Positions 8,623 to 19,763 of a stretch of DNA of 64,000 nucleotides are shown piece by piece (positions within the stretch are counted from its first letter, which is position 1; each line of letters starts with the position of its first letter). The DNA comes from Microbacteriaceae bacterium (GTDB lineage: Bacteria; Actinomycetota; Actinomycetes; Actinomycetales; Microbacteriaceae). The DNA lies in NCBI GenBank assembly GCA_031177985.1, contig JAPSJW010000003.1, positions 62,001 through 126,000 on the forward strand, written 5' to 3'. Under the pieces are notes generated by a model. That model was not told where the DNA came from and did not search any database. It worked only from the letters and a program-made list of their open reading frames with translations. A program made the translations under genes and the position numbers.

Positions 8623-9561
8623 ATGAGCGTCGCGCTTCCGCGAGCCTCCCGGCGCCGGTTCTCCGGCGCCGGGAGGCCCTGGGTCCCTTACGTCTTCATC
8701 GCGCCGTTCGTCGCGCTCTTCCTGGTCTTCCTCGTCGCCCCGATCCTGGTCGCCGTCGTGAACAGCCTCTACTCGAGGCAGTCGAGCGGGCTGGGATTCG
8801 GAGGCACCGAGGTCGAGTTCATCGGGTTGGACAACTTCGCCCGAGCCATCGGCGACGCCGACTTCCTCGCGGGCTTCGGTCGGGTGGCCCTCTACGGCAT
8901 CGTCCAGGTGCCGGTGATGATGGCCCTCGCCGCCGCGCTCGCACTCCTCTTCGACACCGCGCTCGTGCGGGGCCGCAAGTTCTTCCAGTTCGCGGTCTTC
9001 CTGCCGTACGCCGTCCCAGGGGTCATCGCTGCCCTGCTCTGGGGGTTCCTCTACCAGCCGTCGGTGAGCCCGTTGCTCCAGGCGCTGCGCGGTATCGGCA
9101 TCCACGCCGATCTACTGGCGCCGGGTACGGTCCTCTGGTCCGTGGCGAACGTGAGCCTGTGGTCGTACACCGGAATCAACATGATCATCCTGTTCGCGGC
9201 GCTGCAGACCGTGCCTCGGGAGATCTACGAGGCGGCGAAACTCGACGGCGCGAGCGAGTTCCGCATTGCTGTGGGGGTCAAGCTGCCGATGATCGCCCCG
9301 GCGATCCTGCTGACGACGCTGTCGTCGATCATCGGCACCCTGCAGCTGTTCAATGAGCCGCAGGTGCTGCAGACAGTCACCGCCAACATCGCGAGCGACT
9401 GGACGCCGAACATGGCGATCTACGCCGCGTCGACGCTCGGCAAGAATCCCAATCTGGCCTCCGCGATGGCGGTGCTGCTGGGCCTCGCGACGCTGATCGT
9501 CTCGGTGCTCGTCCTCCGCCTCAGCAACCGCACGACGAAACGAGCGACCGATGGCCTCTAG
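8623..9561 (+). CDS. Sugar ABC transporter permease (MalF-like)
   Basis: Inner-membrane permease of the CUT1 importer, 312 residues with six predicted membrane segments. The cytoplasmic EAA loop (EIYEAAKLDGASEFRIAVGVKLPMIAP) that docks the ATPase lies at about residues 200-225. It starts 6 bases after the binding-protein stop. No ATPase gene is present in the locus, so a shared MsmK/MsiK-type ATPase encoded elsewhere is expected, as known for many actinobacterial CUT1 systems. Confidence 0.93.
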   Translation: MSVALPRASRRRFSGAGRPWVPYVFIAPFVALFLVFLVAPILVAVVNSLYSRQSSGLGFGGTEVEFIGLDNFARAIGDADFLAGFGRVALYGIVQVPVMMALAAALALLFDTALVRGRKFFQFAVFLPYAVPGVIAALLWGFLYQPSVSPLLQALRGIGIHADLLAPGTVLWSVANVSLWSYTGINMIILFAALQTVPREIYEAAKLDGASEFRIAVGVKLPMIAPAILLTTLSSIIGTLQLFNEPQVLQTVTANIASDWTPNMAIYAASTLGKNPNLASAMAVLLGLATLIVSVLVLRLSNRTTKRATDGL

Positions 9562-10471
9562 CACTCCCACTGCGCGGGTCGCGCCCGTCAATCGGCTGCG
9601 CCGCAGCTCCACGACGATGGTCGGCGGCGAGCGCGTCAGCCGTCTGGGCATGGCCATCGTCACGGCGATCATGATCGTCGCCGCCGCCTACTTCCTCATC
9701 CCGGTGCTCTGGCTCGTCATCGCCTCGACGAAGTCCACGGGCGACCTGTTCTCCACACCCGGTTTCGCTCTGGCCGAGTTCCACCTGTGGGACAACCTGG
9801 TCGCGCTCAGCACCTACGACGGCGGGATCTTCTGGCGCTGGAGCCTCAACTCGGTGATCTACTCGGTGCTCGGGTCCGCACTGACCACCTTCGTCTGCGT
9901 TCTGACCGGCTACGCCATGGCGGTCTACAGGTTCCGGGGCCGATCGGCGCTGCTCGCGATCGTGCTGGGCAGCATGCTGGTGCCCGGCACGGTGATCGCG
10001 CAGCCCACCTACGTGCTGCTGCTCGGGTTGGGGCTGGACAACAGCTACGCAGGGCTCCTGCTCCCGGCCCTCGTCTACCCGTTCGGCGTGCTTCTCTGCT
10101 ACATCTACGCGCAGTCGTCCGTGCCCCTGGAACTGGTGGAAGCGGCTCGGCTGGACGGAGCGGGTGAATTCCGCATCTTCGGCACGATCGGCATGCGGCT
10201 CATGTCCACGGGAATCGTCACTGTGCTGCTCTTCGCCTTCCTGGGCAGCTGGAACAGCTACATCCTCCCCCTGCTCGTGCTGTCGGATTCCGAGCTCATG
10301 CCGCTCACCGTCGGCCTCACCGGGTGGAGCCAGGCGTCCATCACCATTCCTGGCCTGCAGATCCTCACGGTCGTCGGATCGCTCGTGTCCGTCATCCCGA
10401 TCGCCATCGTGTTCGTCTCCCTCCAGCGGTACTGGCGGTCGGGGCTCACCGCTGGCGGTCTGCGCGGCTGA
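9551..10471 (+). CDS. Sugar ABC transporter permease (MalG-like)
   Basis: Second permease of the importer, 306 residues. It has an N-terminal cytoplasmic stretch, six predicted membrane segments and the EAA loop ELVEAARLDGAGEFRIFGTIGMRL at about residues 195-218. It overlaps the first permease by 11 bases, which indicates translational coupling. The gene continues the operon into the GH95 gene. Confidence 0.93.
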   Translation: MASSTPTARVAPVNRLRRSSTTMVGGERVSRLGMAIVTAIMIVAAAYFLIPVLWLVIASTKSTGDLFSTPGFALAEFHLWDNLVALSTYDGGIFWRWSLNSVIYSVLGSALTTFVCVLTGYAMAVYRFRGRSALLAIVLGSMLVPGTVIAQPTYVLLLGLGLDNSYAGLLLPALVYPFGVLLCYIYAQSSVPLELVEAARLDGAGEFRIFGTIGMRLMSTGIVTVLLFAFLGSWNSYILPLLVLSDSELMPLTVGLTGWSQASITIPGLQILTVVGSLVSVIPIAIVFVSLQRYWRSGLTAGGLRG

Positions 10472-10480
10472 CGAAGCGCG

Positions 10481-12766
10481 ATGTCGTCCTTGGAGTTCGA
10501 CCGTCCGGCTACCCGTTGGCTGGAGTCGCTGCCACTCGGCAACGGCGCGCTGGGCGCGATGGTCGATGGCGGAGTGCCGGAGCTGCGGATCGGTCTCAAT
10601 GAGCAGACGGCGTGGTCGGGGTCGCCGCGCAGCGAGTCCTCCGCCGGGTTGATCAGCGCGGCGGAAGCGTCGATCGCGCTCGCAGCGAGTCGCGCGGCGA
10701 TCGAGGCGGGCGACCCCGTCGCCGCTGAGCGGCGACTCGCGGCAGCGCAGGCGTCGTACACGCAGGCCTTCCTGCCGGTCGGGTCGCTGATCGTGCGACG
10801 CCGGACGGGCATGGCCGACTACCGACGCAGACTCGATCTCAGCACCGGCGTGCATGAGCTGCGCAGCGGCGACCTCCGGGAGCGGGTGGTCGTCTCCGCC
10901 CCGCACGGAGTGCTGGCTCTCGAGTCGACCGCTGAACTGGAAGCGGAGCTGGAATCGCCATTGCGCGAGCTCGGCCGCCGCCGTTCAGGCGACGACCTGG
11001 TCGTGCTGCTCCGCCTCCCCTCAGACGTGGCTCCGGGCCACGAGCCCGGCTTCCCTGCCGCCAGCTGGTCCGACGCCCCAGGCGATGCGCTCGAAGCCGC
11101 GGTCGTCGTTCGGCGGCTGCGCGACGACGGCCGCGGGAAGCACCTGCTCCTGCTTGCCATCTCGACCACCTTCGCCGCACTCGGGCGGTCGCCGGGCGGC
11201 ACTGCTGAGGACGCAGCGGAGAAAGCGACCGCGGTGCTCGACGCGGCGGAGCGGGACGGAGCCGACGCTGTGTTCCGCGCAGCGGTGGAGGACCACGCGG
11301 CGCTGTTCGGCCGGTCCGAGATCCGGCTCGCGGGCGCCGGCCCGCGGGCAGATGCGCCGACCGACGAACGGCTCCGGCGCGCTTTCGGTGGCATGCAGCA
11401 TCCGCTCGAGATCGATCCGGGACTCGCCGGACTCCTGTTCGACGTCGGACGGTATCTCGCCATCGCCTCGTCGCGACCAGGCGGTCTTCCCGCCACCCTG
11501 CAGGGCATCTGGAACGACAGCATGCAGCCGCCGTGGAGCAGCAATTACACGATCAACATCAACACCCAGATGAACCATTGGTCGGCGCAGGTGGCGAACC
11601 TCCCCGAGACCGCCGAGCCGTATCGGGATCTGGTGCTCGCGCTGGCTGATGCCGGCCGGGCCACTGCGCGCAGGCTCTATGACGCGCCCGGCTGGGTGGC
11701 TCACCACAACACGGATGCGTGGCTGTTCTCCAACCCGGTCGGCGCCGGTCGCGGCGACGCTCGTTGGACGGCGTGGCCGATGGCCGGCCCTTGGCTCGTA
11801 CGGGGCGTCTGGGATGCGATCGAGTTCGGCGCCGGGGACGAGGAGGCCGCTGCCCTATGGCCGGCCATCCGCGGCGCTGCCGAGTTCGCTCTCGCCTGGC
11901 ATCACCGTGACGGCAACGGGGCGTGGGTGACCTCCCCCGCGACCTCGCCCGAGAACGCCTTCCGCACCGAGGACGGGGTCGTCGCGGCGGTCGACACGAC
12001 CACCGCGATGGATCAGCAGCTTCTCGCCGACCTCTTCGACATCACCGTCCGCCTCGCGACACGCCTGGGACATGAGGACGATCCCGTCGCACTGGCAGCA
12101 GCACGACGGGCCCCGCTGGTCGAAGCAGAGCCCGCTGCGACGTCGGACGGGATCGTGCGCGAGTGGGCGGTCGACCGCGACGAGGAGGATCCGCGGCATC
12201 GCCACCTCAGTCCGCTCTACGGCCTGTATCCGGGTCCCGGCCGCTGGTCGGAGCAGGGCCGGGCCGCGGCCGCGGCGACGCTGGAACGCCGGGGGGACGA
12301 CTCTTCCGGGTGGTCTCTCGTGTGGAAGATGGCCCTCTGGGCGCGGCTGCGGCGGGGAGACAAGGTCTCGGACCTCCTGCGTCTGCTCTTCCGGGACGCG
12401 ACGGACGACTCTGGGCCGTGGGCGGGCGGGTTGTACCCCAACCTGTTCGCCGCCCATCCCCCGTTCCAGATCGACGCGAACCTGGCTTTCCCCGCCGTGC
12501 TGATCGAATCCCTGCTGCAGAGCCACGACGGAATCGAGCTGCTCCCCGCACTGCCGGCCGAGCTCCGGTCAGGCTCGGCACGCGGACTGGTCGCCCGCCC
12601 GGGTGTCGAGGTGGAGCTGCGCTGGCGTGACGGCGCACTCGAGAGCGCGACACTCGTTCCCCGCAAGCCCGGGACTCTCAGCATCCGCTATCGAGGACGG
12701 ACGCTGCGGCTGCACGTCGCCGACGCCATCCAGCTGACCCCCTCTGATTTCGAGGGCAGCGCATAG
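10481..12766 (+). CDS. GH95 glycoside hydrolase (alpha-L-fucosidase / alpha-L-galactosidase-like)
   Basis: Inverting GH95 enzyme of 761 residues that removes terminal alpha-1,2-linked L-fucose or L-galactose. The N-terminal beta domain opens PATRWLESLPLGNGALGAMV. The (alpha/alpha)6 barrel carries LQGIWNDSMQPPWSSNY and NINTQMNHW, which holds the two active-site asparagines. The acid lies in SPENAF and the C-terminal Asp is in FQIDANLAFPA. HRHLSPLYGLYPG is also diagnostic. There is no signal peptide, so the substrate is imported first. It starts 9 bases after the permease stop. The choice between fucose and galactose specificity is open. Confidence 0.9.
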   Translation: MSSLEFDRPATRWLESLPLGNGALGAMVDGGVPELRIGLNEQTAWSGSPRSESSAGLISAAEASIALAASRAAIEAGDPVAAERRLAAAQASYTQAFLPVGSLIVRRRTGMADYRRRLDLSTGVHELRSGDLRERVVVSAPHGVLALESTAELEAELESPLRELGRRRSGDDLVVLLRLPSDVAPGHEPGFPAASWSDAPGDALEAAVVVRRLRDDGRGKHLLLLAISTTFAALGRSPGGTAEDAAEKATAVLDAAERDGADAVFRAAVEDHAALFGRSEIRLAGAGPRADAPTDERLRRAFGGMQHPLEIDPGLAGLLFDVGRYLAIASSRPGGLPATLQGIWNDSMQPPWSSNYTININTQMNHWSAQVANLPETAEPYRDLVLALADAGRATARRLYDAPGWVAHHNTDAWLFSNPVGAGRGDARWTAWPMAGPWLVRGVWDAIEFGAGDEEAAALWPAIRGAAEFALAWHHRDGNGAWVTSPATSPENAFRTEDGVVAAVDTTTAMDQQLLADLFDITVRLATRLGHEDDPVALAAARRAPLVEAEPAATSDGIVREWAVDRDEEDPRHRHLSPLYGLYPGPGRWSEQGRAAAAATLERRGDDSSGWSLVWKMALWARLRRGDKVSDLLRLLFRDATDDSGPWAGGLYPNLFAAHPPFQIDANLAFPAVLIESLLQSHDGIELLPALPAELRSGSARGLVARPGVEVELRWRDGALESATLVPRKPGTLSIRYRGRTLRLHVADAIQLTPSDFEGSA

Positions 12767-12813
12767 TCGCGCTCGTACGTTGAGCTCGCAGTCGGCGCGC
12801 CGGCGCCGCTCGA

Positions 12814-15372
12814 CTACTCCGCGACCGCGACCAGCCCGAGTTCGGCCGGGTTGGCGAGCAGGGGGTTCGCCGGCACGACGCGCACGTTGTAGCCGAAGCT
12901 GCCCGCACGGTCCAGCCGAACGGTGCCGGTGAACGTCGCAGGGGAATCCGTCGACGCCGCGGTGTCGAGGTCGAGACGCTGGCGCTGCACGTCGACGAGG
13001 GAGTCCTCGTCGCGGGCGCGTCCGAACACCACCTCGACGGCTACGTCGTCGGGTGAGAGTCCGCCGAGCTCGACCTGCGCGCGCACTCGGAGCTCGTCGC
13101 CGATCTGCGGCACCGCGTCGACGCCGCCCGACTCGACGTGAGTCACGTGGACGCCCTGCCATGCCTTGCGCACCGAGTTCTTCCACGTGGAGAGCTCGCG
13201 TGCGGGCTGGTAGCCCGACGCGCTGATCGTGCGCTCCGCATCCGCGGCCGGGATGTAGAGGCGCTCGACGTACTCGCGCACCATCCGGTCGGCGCTGAGC
13301 GCCGGGGAGAGCGTCGCGAGGGTGTGCCGGATGGACTGCACCCACCGGGTCGGAACGCCGTCGGCGCCCCGGTCGTAGAAGCGCGGTGCGATCTGGTGCT
13401 CGATGAGGTCGTACATCGACTGCGCCTCGAGCTTGTCGCGCTCGGCCGCGTCACCGGCGGAGTCGGCCGACGGGATCGCCCAGCCGTTCTCCTCGTCGTA
13501 GAACTCGGCCCACCAGCCGTCGAGGATCGACAGGTTGAGCGAGCCGTTGAGCGCCGCCTTCATGCCGGACGTGCCGCACGCCTCGAGCGGGCGCAGCGGG
13601 TTGTTGAGCCAGACGTCGGTGCCCGGGTAGAGCACCTGCGCCATGGCGATGTCGTAGTTCGGGAGGAACACGATGCGCTGACGCACATCGGGGTCCATCG
13701 CGAACTCGACGAGCCGCTGGATGAGCCGCTTGCCGCCGTCGTCGGCCGGGTGCGACTTGCCCGCGATCACGAGCTGCACCGGGCGGGTGGGGTGGGTCAG
13801 CAGGGCCTTGAGGCGCGCGGGGTCCTCGAGCATGAGGGTGAGCCGCTTGTAGGTCGGCACCCGCCGCGCGAAGCCGATCGTCAGCACGTCGGGGTCGAGG
13901 AGGTCCTTGAGCCAGGCGGGCTCGACCGAGCCCGGGTGCTGCTCGCGCCACGAGTCGATCGTGCGGCGGCGGGCGTCCGCGACGAGCTGCTCGCGCATCC
14001 GTCGTCGCACCGCCCACAGGTCGGCGTCGCTCACGACGTCGTCCGACCAGTCGCAGGAGGTGGTGTCCGTGGTGCCGAACCGCTCCTGAGCGAGCTCGAG
14101 CAGCATCGGGTCGGTCCAGGTCGGCGCGTGCACGCCGTTCGTCACCGAGGTGATCGGCACATCCGCCTGGTCGAAGCCCGGCCAGAGGGCGCCGAACATG
14201 CCGCGCGAGACCTCGCCGTGCAGCTTCGAGACGCCGTTGGCGCGCTGGCCGAGACGCAGGCCCATGACGGCCATGTTGAAGGTCGACGGGTCGCCGCCCT
14301 GGTAGTCCTCGAGGCCGAGTCGCAGCACCTCGTCGACCGCGACACCCGGCAGCAGCCCGGTCGAGAAGTAGCGCTGCACGAGCGACTTGTCGAACCGGTC
14401 GATGCCCGCGGGCACGGGCGTGTGCGTGGTGAAGACGGTGCCAGCGCGGACGACCTGCAGGGCCTCGTCGAACGACAGCCCCTCGCCGATGAGGTCGCTG
14501 ATCCGCTCGAGGCCGAGGAAGCCCGCGTGACCCTCGTTGGTGTGGAAGACCTCGGGCGCGGGCTTGCCGGTGAGCTCCGTCCAGAGCTTGATGGCGCGCA
14601 CGCCGCCGACGCCGAGCAGCAGCTCCTGCAGCAGCCGGTGCTCTCCCCCGCCGCCGTAGAGACGGTCGGTGACGCCGCGCAGCTGCTCCTCGTTCTCGGG
14701 GATGTCGGTGTCGAGCAGCAGCAGGGTGATGCGGCCGACAGCGACCTGCCACACCCTCGCGTGCAGCGCGCGGCCGTCGGGCAGCGCGAGCACGACGTGG
14801 GCTGCGGTGCCGTCGGGGCGGCGCAGCACCCGCAGCGGCATGCCGTCGGGGTCGAGCACCGGGTAGGTTTCCTGCTGCCAGCCGTCGCGCGAGATGCCCT
14901 GACGGAAGTAGCCGGCGCGGTAGAAGAGTCCTGCGCCGATGATCGGCACGCCGAGGTCGGAGGCGCTCTTGAGGTGGTCCCCGGCGAGGATGCCGAGGCC
15001 GCCGGAGTACTGCGGGAGTGCGGCGGCGATGCCGAACTCGGGCGAGAAGTAGGCGATCGACTCGGGCGCGTTCAGCAGCGACTGGTACCAGCGCGGCTCG
15101 GTGAGGTAGCGCTCGAGGTCGCCCCGCAGCTCGTTCGCGCGGGCGACGAATACCGGGTCCTCCGCCAACTCGGCGAGCCGGGCGGGCTCGACGGCGCCGA
15201 GGAGTCCGATCGGGTCGTGGCCGATCTCCTCCCAGACCTCGGGGGCGATGTCGGCGAAGAGCCGGCGGGTCGGCTCATGCCACGACCAGCGCAGGTTGGT
15301 CGCGAGGTCGGCGAGCGCGGTGAGCGCCTCAGGAAGCACGGTACGGACGGTGAACCTGCGGATTGCCTTCAC
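12814..15372 (-). CDS. glgP: Glycogen / alpha-glucan phosphorylase
   Basis: GT35 enzyme releasing glucose-1-phosphate from glucan ends. It has 852 residues, the length of the actinobacterial GlgP type with an N-terminal DUF3417-like segment. Visible are YFSPEFGI, SGGLGILAGDHLKSASDLG, the TNEGHAGFL histidine and the PLP-lysine region GTSGMKAALNGSLNLSILDGWW at about residues 605-625. It is transcribed divergently from glgE and is well placed to supply GlgX with limit dextrins. ATG 15372 gives the common start MKAIRRFTVRT. Confidence 0.95.
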   Translation of the reverse strand: MKAIRRFTVRTVLPEALTALADLATNLRWSWHEPTRRLFADIAPEVWEEIGHDPIGLLGAVEPARLAELAEDPVFVARANELRGDLERYLTEPRWYQSLLNAPESIAYFSPEFGIAAALPQYSGGLGILAGDHLKSASDLGVPIIGAGLFYRAGYFRQGISRDGWQQETYPVLDPDGMPLRVLRRPDGTAAHVVLALPDGRALHARVWQVAVGRITLLLLDTDIPENEEQLRGVTDRLYGGGGEHRLLQELLLGVGGVRAIKLWTELTGKPAPEVFHTNEGHAGFLGLERISDLIGEGLSFDEALQVVRAGTVFTTHTPVPAGIDRFDKSLVQRYFSTGLLPGVAVDEVLRLGLEDYQGGDPSTFNMAVMGLRLGQRANGVSKLHGEVSRGMFGALWPGFDQADVPITSVTNGVHAPTWTDPMLLELAQERFGTTDTTSCDWSDDVVSDADLWAVRRRMREQLVADARRRTIDSWREQHPGSVEPAWLKDLLDPDVLTIGFARRVPTYKRLTLMLEDPARLKALLTHPTRPVQLVIAGKSHPADDGGKRLIQRLVEFAMDPDVRQRIVFLPNYDIAMAQVLYPGTDVWLNNPLRPLEACGTSGMKAALNGSLNLSILDGWWAEFYDEENGWAIPSADSAGDAAERDKLEAQSMYDLIEHQIAPRFYDRGADGVPTRWVQSIRHTLATLSPALSADRMVREYVERLYIPAADAERTISASGYQPARELSTWKNSVRKAWQGVHVTHVESGGVDAVPQIGDELRVRAQVELGGLSPDDVAVEVVFGRARDEDSLVDVQRQRLDLDTAASTDSPATFTGTVRLDRAGSFGYNVRVVPANPLLANPAELGLVAVAE

Positions 15373-15542
15373 GGAGCTGAACCTTCCTGCGCGCCGGTGG
15401 GTGGCGCCAAGCGCGCGCGTGGACCGGCGTCGGCACCACAGAACGCAAGCCTAAGGGACTCGGTTGACGACGCAAGGCCGTTTCGTCAAGCCCAGGTGAC
15501 GGGGTGGCGAGCGGCTGGTGCTGTCGCGATACGGTCGGAGTC

Positions 15543-17576
15543 GTGGCGACTAACGACGAACGCGCGGCGGCCGCACCGGCCCCCCAGCCGGCACCCCAGG
15601 CGAACGCCTTCGAGCCCCGTATCGGGCGCATCCCCATCCGTTTCCTCTCACCCGAGTCGCCGGAGAACCGCTGGCCGGCCAAGGCCTACGCGGGCGAGGT
15701 CGTGCCGTTCGGCGCGACGGTGTTCCGCGAAGGCCACGACGCCCTCGGCGTCGAGCTCGTCCTGACCGATCCCACGGGCGTGCAGACGGTGCGACGGATG
15801 CGCGCGGGCGACCCCGGCACCGACCGCTGGCTCGCCGAGGTGCAGGTCGACGGCGTCGGGGACTGGCGCTGGCACATCCGCGCCTGGAGCGACGACTGGG
15901 GCACCTGGCTGCACAACGCGGAGATCAAGGTGCCGCTCGGTCAGGACATCGAGGTCGTCTTCGCCCTCGGCGTGCAGCTGCTGAAGCGCGCACGACGCCG
16001 GCGGATCATCGCCGACGCCATCAAGACGCTGCAGAACCGTGAGCTCCCTCCCGAGTCCCGGCTCTCCGCAGCCACGGACTCCCGGGTCGCCGCAGCGCTC
16101 GAGGCGGACCCGATCCGCTCGCTGGTGACGACGAGCCCCCAGCGGGTGCTGCGCGTCGAGCGCTCGCGCGCCGGCCTCGGCAGCTGGTACGAGTTCTTCA
16201 TCCGCAGCGAGGGCGCCAAGCAGCGCAAGGACGGCTCGTGGCAGAGCGGAACCTTCCGCACCGCGGCGAAGCGCCTGCCCGCCGTCGCCGCGATGGGCTT
16301 CGACGTCGTCTACACGCCGCCGATCCACCCGATCGGCGAGATCAACCGCAAGGGGCCGAACAACACCCTGACCGCGGGCGAGCACGACCCCGGCTCGCCG
16401 TACGCCATCGGCAGCAAGGACGGCGGCCACGACGCCATCCACCCCGAGCTCGGCACCCGCAAGGACTTCGTCTACTTCCTGCGCACGGCCCAGGCCAACG
16501 GGCTCGAGTTCGTGATGGACCTCGCCCTGCAGTGCGCCCCCGACCACCCGTGGGTCACCGAGCACCCGGAGTGGTTCACGACCCTTCCCGACGGGTCGAT
16601 CGCCTACGCCGAGAACCCGCCGAAGAAGTACCAGGACATCTACCCCCTGAACTTCGACAACGATCCGATCGGCATCCGCGAGGAGATCCTGCGGGTCACC
16701 CTCTACTGGGTGGCGCTCGGCGTGAAGATCTTCCGAGTCGACAATCCGCACACGAAGCCGCTCGCGTTCTGGGAGTGGTTCCTCACGGAGATGCACGACC
16801 GGCATCCGGAGGTCGTGTTCCTCGCCGAGGCGTTCACGCGCCCCGCGATGATGCAGTCGCTCGCGGCCGTCGGCTACCAGCAGTCGTACACCTACTTCAC
16901 CTGGCGCAACACGAAGCAGGAGCTCGAGGAGTTCTTCACGAGCATCTCGAAGGAGACGAGCGCGTTCATGCGCCCCAACCTCTTCGTGAACACGCCGGAC
17001 ATCCTCACCGAGTTCCTGCAGTTCGGCGGTGTCCCCGCGTACAAGATCCGCGCCGCTCTCGCCGCGACGGCCTCGCCGAGCTGGGGGGTGTACTCCGGCT
17101 ACGAGCTCATCGAGAACGTCGCCCGGCCCGGTGCCGAGGAGAACATCGACAACGAGAAGTACGAGTTCCGCCCCCGCGACTGGGCGAAGGCCGAGGCGGA
17201 GGGCCGCTCGATCGCGCCGTATCTCACGCAGCTCAACCGCATCCGCAAGGAGCACCCGGCGCTGCACCAGCTGCGCAACCTCGACGTGCACTGGAGCGAC
17301 GACGACGCGATCCTCGTCTACACGAAGTACCTCGCCGAGGACTACACGCGCACCGGGGAGCCCGACGGCATCATCGTCGTCGCGAACGTCGACCCGCACT
17401 CGGTGCGCGAGACGACCGTGCACCTCGACCTCACGAAGCTCGGGCTGCCGGTCGGATCCAGCTACGGCGTGACCGACCTGATCACCGGCGCCCAGTGGAC
17501 CTGGGGAACCGACAACTACGTGCGCCTCGACGCATTCCATGAGCCCGTGCACGTCCTGTCCGTGCGCTACGACTAA
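15543..17576 (+). CDS. glgE: Alpha-1,4-glucan:maltose-1-phosphate maltosyltransferase GlgE
   Basis: GH13_3 enzyme that adds maltosyl units from maltose-1-phosphate to a linear glucan. It has 677 residues. It opens with [11 protein letters not shown]; the barrel contains [27 protein letters not shown], the nucleophile region [14 protein letters not shown] and the acid/base region [14 protein letters not shown] 15543 ([10 protein letters not shown]) is preferred; an in-frame ATG at 15504 would add 13 residues. It lies 8 bases upstream of glgB, the usual GlgE-GlgB pair. TreS and maltokinase, which make its substrate, are not in the window. Confidence 0.93.
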   Translation: MATNDERAAAAPAPQPAPQANAFEPRIGRIPIRFLSPESPENRWPAKAYAGEVVPFGATVFREGHDALGVELVLTDPTGVQTVRRMRAGDPGTDRWLAEVQVDGVGDWRWHIRAWSDDWGTWLHNAEIKVPLGQDIEVVFALGVQLLKRARRRRIIADAIKTLQNRELPPESRLSAATDSRVAAALEADPIRSLVTTSPQRVLRVERSRAGLGSWYEFFIRSEGAKQRKDGSWQSGTFRTAAKRLPAVAAMGFDVVYTPPIHPIGEINRKGPNNTLTAGEHDPGSPYAIGSKDGGHDAIHPELGTRKDFVYFLRTAQANGLEFVMDLALQCAPDHPWVTEHPEWFTTLPDGSIAYAENPPKKYQDIYPLNFDNDPIGIREEILRVTLYWVALGVKIFRVDNPHTKPLAFWEWFLTEMHDRHPEVVFLAEAFTRPAMMQSLAAVGYQQSYTYFTWRNTKQELEEFFTSISKETSAFMRPNLFVNTPDILTEFLQFGGVPAYKIRAALAATASPSWGVYSGYELIENVARPGAEENIDNEKYEFRPRDWAKAEAEGRSIAPYLTQLNRIRKEHPALHQLRNLDVHWSDDDAILVYTKYLAEDYTRTGEPDGIIVVANVDPHSVRETTVHLDLTKLGLPVGSSYGVTDLITGAQWTWGTDNYVRLDAFHEPVHVLSVRYD

Positions 17577-17584
17577 GGAGCACC

Positions 17585-19750
17585 ATGCCCACCCTTCCCG
17601 AACTGCACCCGGGAACCATCGACTCCCTCGTGCACGGCTACCACCCGCGGCCGCACGACTGGCTCGGTCAGCACCCCGTCGACGACGGCTTCGTCGTGCG
17701 AGCTCTGCGCCCGCTCGCGAAGGGCGTGACGGCGGTGCTGACGGATGGCGAGCGCGTCGACCTCCAGCACGTCGACCAGGGACTGTGGCAGGGCTTCTAC
17801 ACCGGCGAAGGCCGCCCCTACGTGCTCGAGACGGCGTACGACGGCGCGATCTGGACGGCCGAGGACCCGTACCGCTTCGTGCCGAGCTTCGGCGACATCG
17901 ACCGGTATCTCTGGGGCGAGGGCCGCCACGAGCAGCCGTGGCACGTGTTCGGCTCGCACTACCGGCCGCACGAGGGCGTCGACGGCACGAGCTTCGCCGT
18001 CTGGGCTCCGCACGCCCAGGCGGTGCGCGTGAAGGGCGACTTCAACGGCTGGAACGGCACCGGCTACTCGATGCGCCGCCTCGACGACACCGGAGTCTGG
18101 GAGCTGTTCGTGCCGGGACTCGCGCCGGGCACCTCGTACAAGTACGAGATCCTGACGCCCGCGGGCGCGTGGGTGGAGCGCGCCGACCCGTTCGCGAACT
18201 GGGCGGAGGTGCCGCCCGCGACCGCGTCGAAGGTAACCCATTCGCAGTTCACCTGGAGCGACTCCGAGTGGCTCGAGAAGCGCGCGGCGAGCGACCCGCA
18301 CAACGGCGCCATGAGCGTCTACGAGATGCACCTCGGCTCCTGGCGGCCGGGTCTCGGCTACCGCGAGCTCGCGGACGAGCTGATCGACTACCTGACCGAT
18401 CTGAACTTCACGCACGTGGAGTTCATGCCGCTCGCGGAGCATCCGTTCGGCGGCTCCTGGGGCTACCAGGTGACCGGCTACTTCGCTCCCACCAGTCGGT
18501 TCGGGCACCCCGACGACCTGCGCTACCTGATCGACCGGCTGCACAACGCCGGCATCGGCGTGATCATGGACTGGGTTCCCGCGCACTTCCCGAAGGACGA
18601 GTGGGCGCTCGCGAACTTCGACGGCGAGCCGCTCTTCGAGCACAGCGACCCCCGCCGCGGCGAGCAGAAGGACTGGGGAACTCTGGTCTTCAACTTCGGG
18701 CAGTCGCAGGTGCGCAACTTCCTCGTGGCGAGCGGGCTCTACTGGCTCGAGGAGTTCCACATCGACGGGCTTCGGGTCGACGCGGTCGCCTCGATGCTCT
18801 ACCTCGACTACTCCCGCGAGGAGGGCGAGTGGCTGCCCAACAAGGACGGCGGCCGCGAGAACCTCGAGGCGATCAGCTTCCTGCAGGAGGCCAACGCGAC
18901 CGCCTACAAGCGCAACCCCGGCATCGTCATGATCGCCGAGGAGTCGACCTCGTGGCCCGGGGTCACGAAGCCGACTGCCGGTGGCGCGGGGCTCGGCTAC
19001 GGCCTGAAGTGGAACATGGGCTGGATGCACGACACGCTCGACTACATCGCGACCGACCCGATGTACCGCAGCCACCACCACAACGAGATCACCTTCAGCT
19101 TCGTCTACGCGTGGAGCGAGAACTTCCTGCTGCCGATCAGCCACGACGAGGTCGTGCACGGCAAGGGGTCGCTGCTGCACAAGATGCCGGGCGACCAGTG
19201 GCAGAAGCTCGCGAACGTGCGCGCCTACCTCTCGTTCATGTGGGCGCATCCGGGCAAGCAGCTGCTCTTCATGGGCCAGGAGTTCGGCCAGCCCTCCGAG
19301 TGGAGCGAGGAGCGCGGACTCGACTGGTGGATCCTCGACCAGCCGGTGCACCAGGGACTGCTGGCGCTCGTGCGTCGCCTGAACGCGGTGTACCGCACCG
19401 AGCCTGCGCTCTGGGAGCAGGACAACTCCCCCGAGGGCTTCGGCTGGCTCGACGCGAGCGACGCCGCGAACAACGTCGTCGGCTTCACCCGCTGGTCGAG
19501 GAACGGCGAGTGCATCGCCAGCCTGTTCAACTTCAGCGGCCGTCCGATCGGCCCCTACCGGGTCGGGCTCCCCTCCGCCGGGGTGTGGGAGGAGGTGCTC
19601 AACACGGATGCCGTCGAGTACGGCGGCAGCGGTGTGGGCAACTTCGGCGCCGTGACGGCGACCGACGAGCCGTGGAGCGGCCAGCCCGCATCCGCTGAGG
19701 TCACCCTCCCGCCGCTCGGCGGGCTCTGGCTCAAGCTGCGCCGGGACTAG
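17585..19750 (+). CDS. glgB: 1,4-alpha-glucan branching enzyme GlgB
   Basis: Introduces alpha-1,6 branches into the glucan made by GlgE. It has 721 residues. N2 and CBM48 domains ([25 protein letters not shown] at about 135-160) precede the GH13_9 barrel with [29 protein letters not shown]. Other motifs are [18 protein letters not shown] (nucleophile), MIAEEST (acid/base) and [16 protein letters not shown]. The start is preceded by AAGGAG at 7 bases. It forms an operon with glgE and is followed by a strong hairpin. Confidence 0.96.
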   Translation: MPTLPELHPGTIDSLVHGYHPRPHDWLGQHPVDDGFVVRALRPLAKGVTAVLTDGERVDLQHVDQGLWQGFYTGEGRPYVLETAYDGAIWTAEDPYRFVPSFGDIDRYLWGEGRHEQPWHVFGSHYRPHEGVDGTSFAVWAPHAQAVRVKGDFNGWNGTGYSMRRLDDTGVWELFVPGLAPGTSYKYEILTPAGAWVERADPFANWAEVPPATASKVTHSQFTWSDSEWLEKRAASDPHNGAMSVYEMHLGSWRPGLGYRELADELIDYLTDLNFTHVEFMPLAEHPFGGSWGYQVTGYFAPTSRFGHPDDLRYLIDRLHNAGIGVIMDWVPAHFPKDEWALANFDGEPLFEHSDPRRGEQKDWGTLVFNFGQSQVRNFLVASGLYWLEEFHIDGLRVDAVASMLYLDYSREEGEWLPNKDGGRENLEAISFLQEANATAYKRNPGIVMIAEESTSWPGVTKPTAGGAGLGYGLKWNMGWMHDTLDYIATDPMYRSHHHNEITFSFVYAWSENFLLPISHDEVVHGKGSLLHKMPGDQWQKLANVRAYLSFMWAHPGKQLLFMGQEFGQPSEWSEERGLDWWILDQPVHQGLLALVRRLNAVYRTEPALWEQDNSPEGFGWLDASDAANNVVGFTRWSRNGECIASLFNFSGRPIGPYRVGLPSAGVWEEVLNTDAVEYGGSGVGNFGAVTATDEPWSGQPASAEVTLPPLGGLWLKLRRD

Positions 19751-19763
19751 TCCGCGGTCGGAG

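Noticed and set aside
7285-9105. A 606-codon open frame opposite the binding-protein and permease genes
   Set aside because: Spans two real genes on the other strand and has antisense-type composition.
13138-15765. An 875-codon open frame opposite glgP
   Set aside because: Arg/Asp/Val-rich antisense translation; glgP on the minus strand is full length and clearly homologous.
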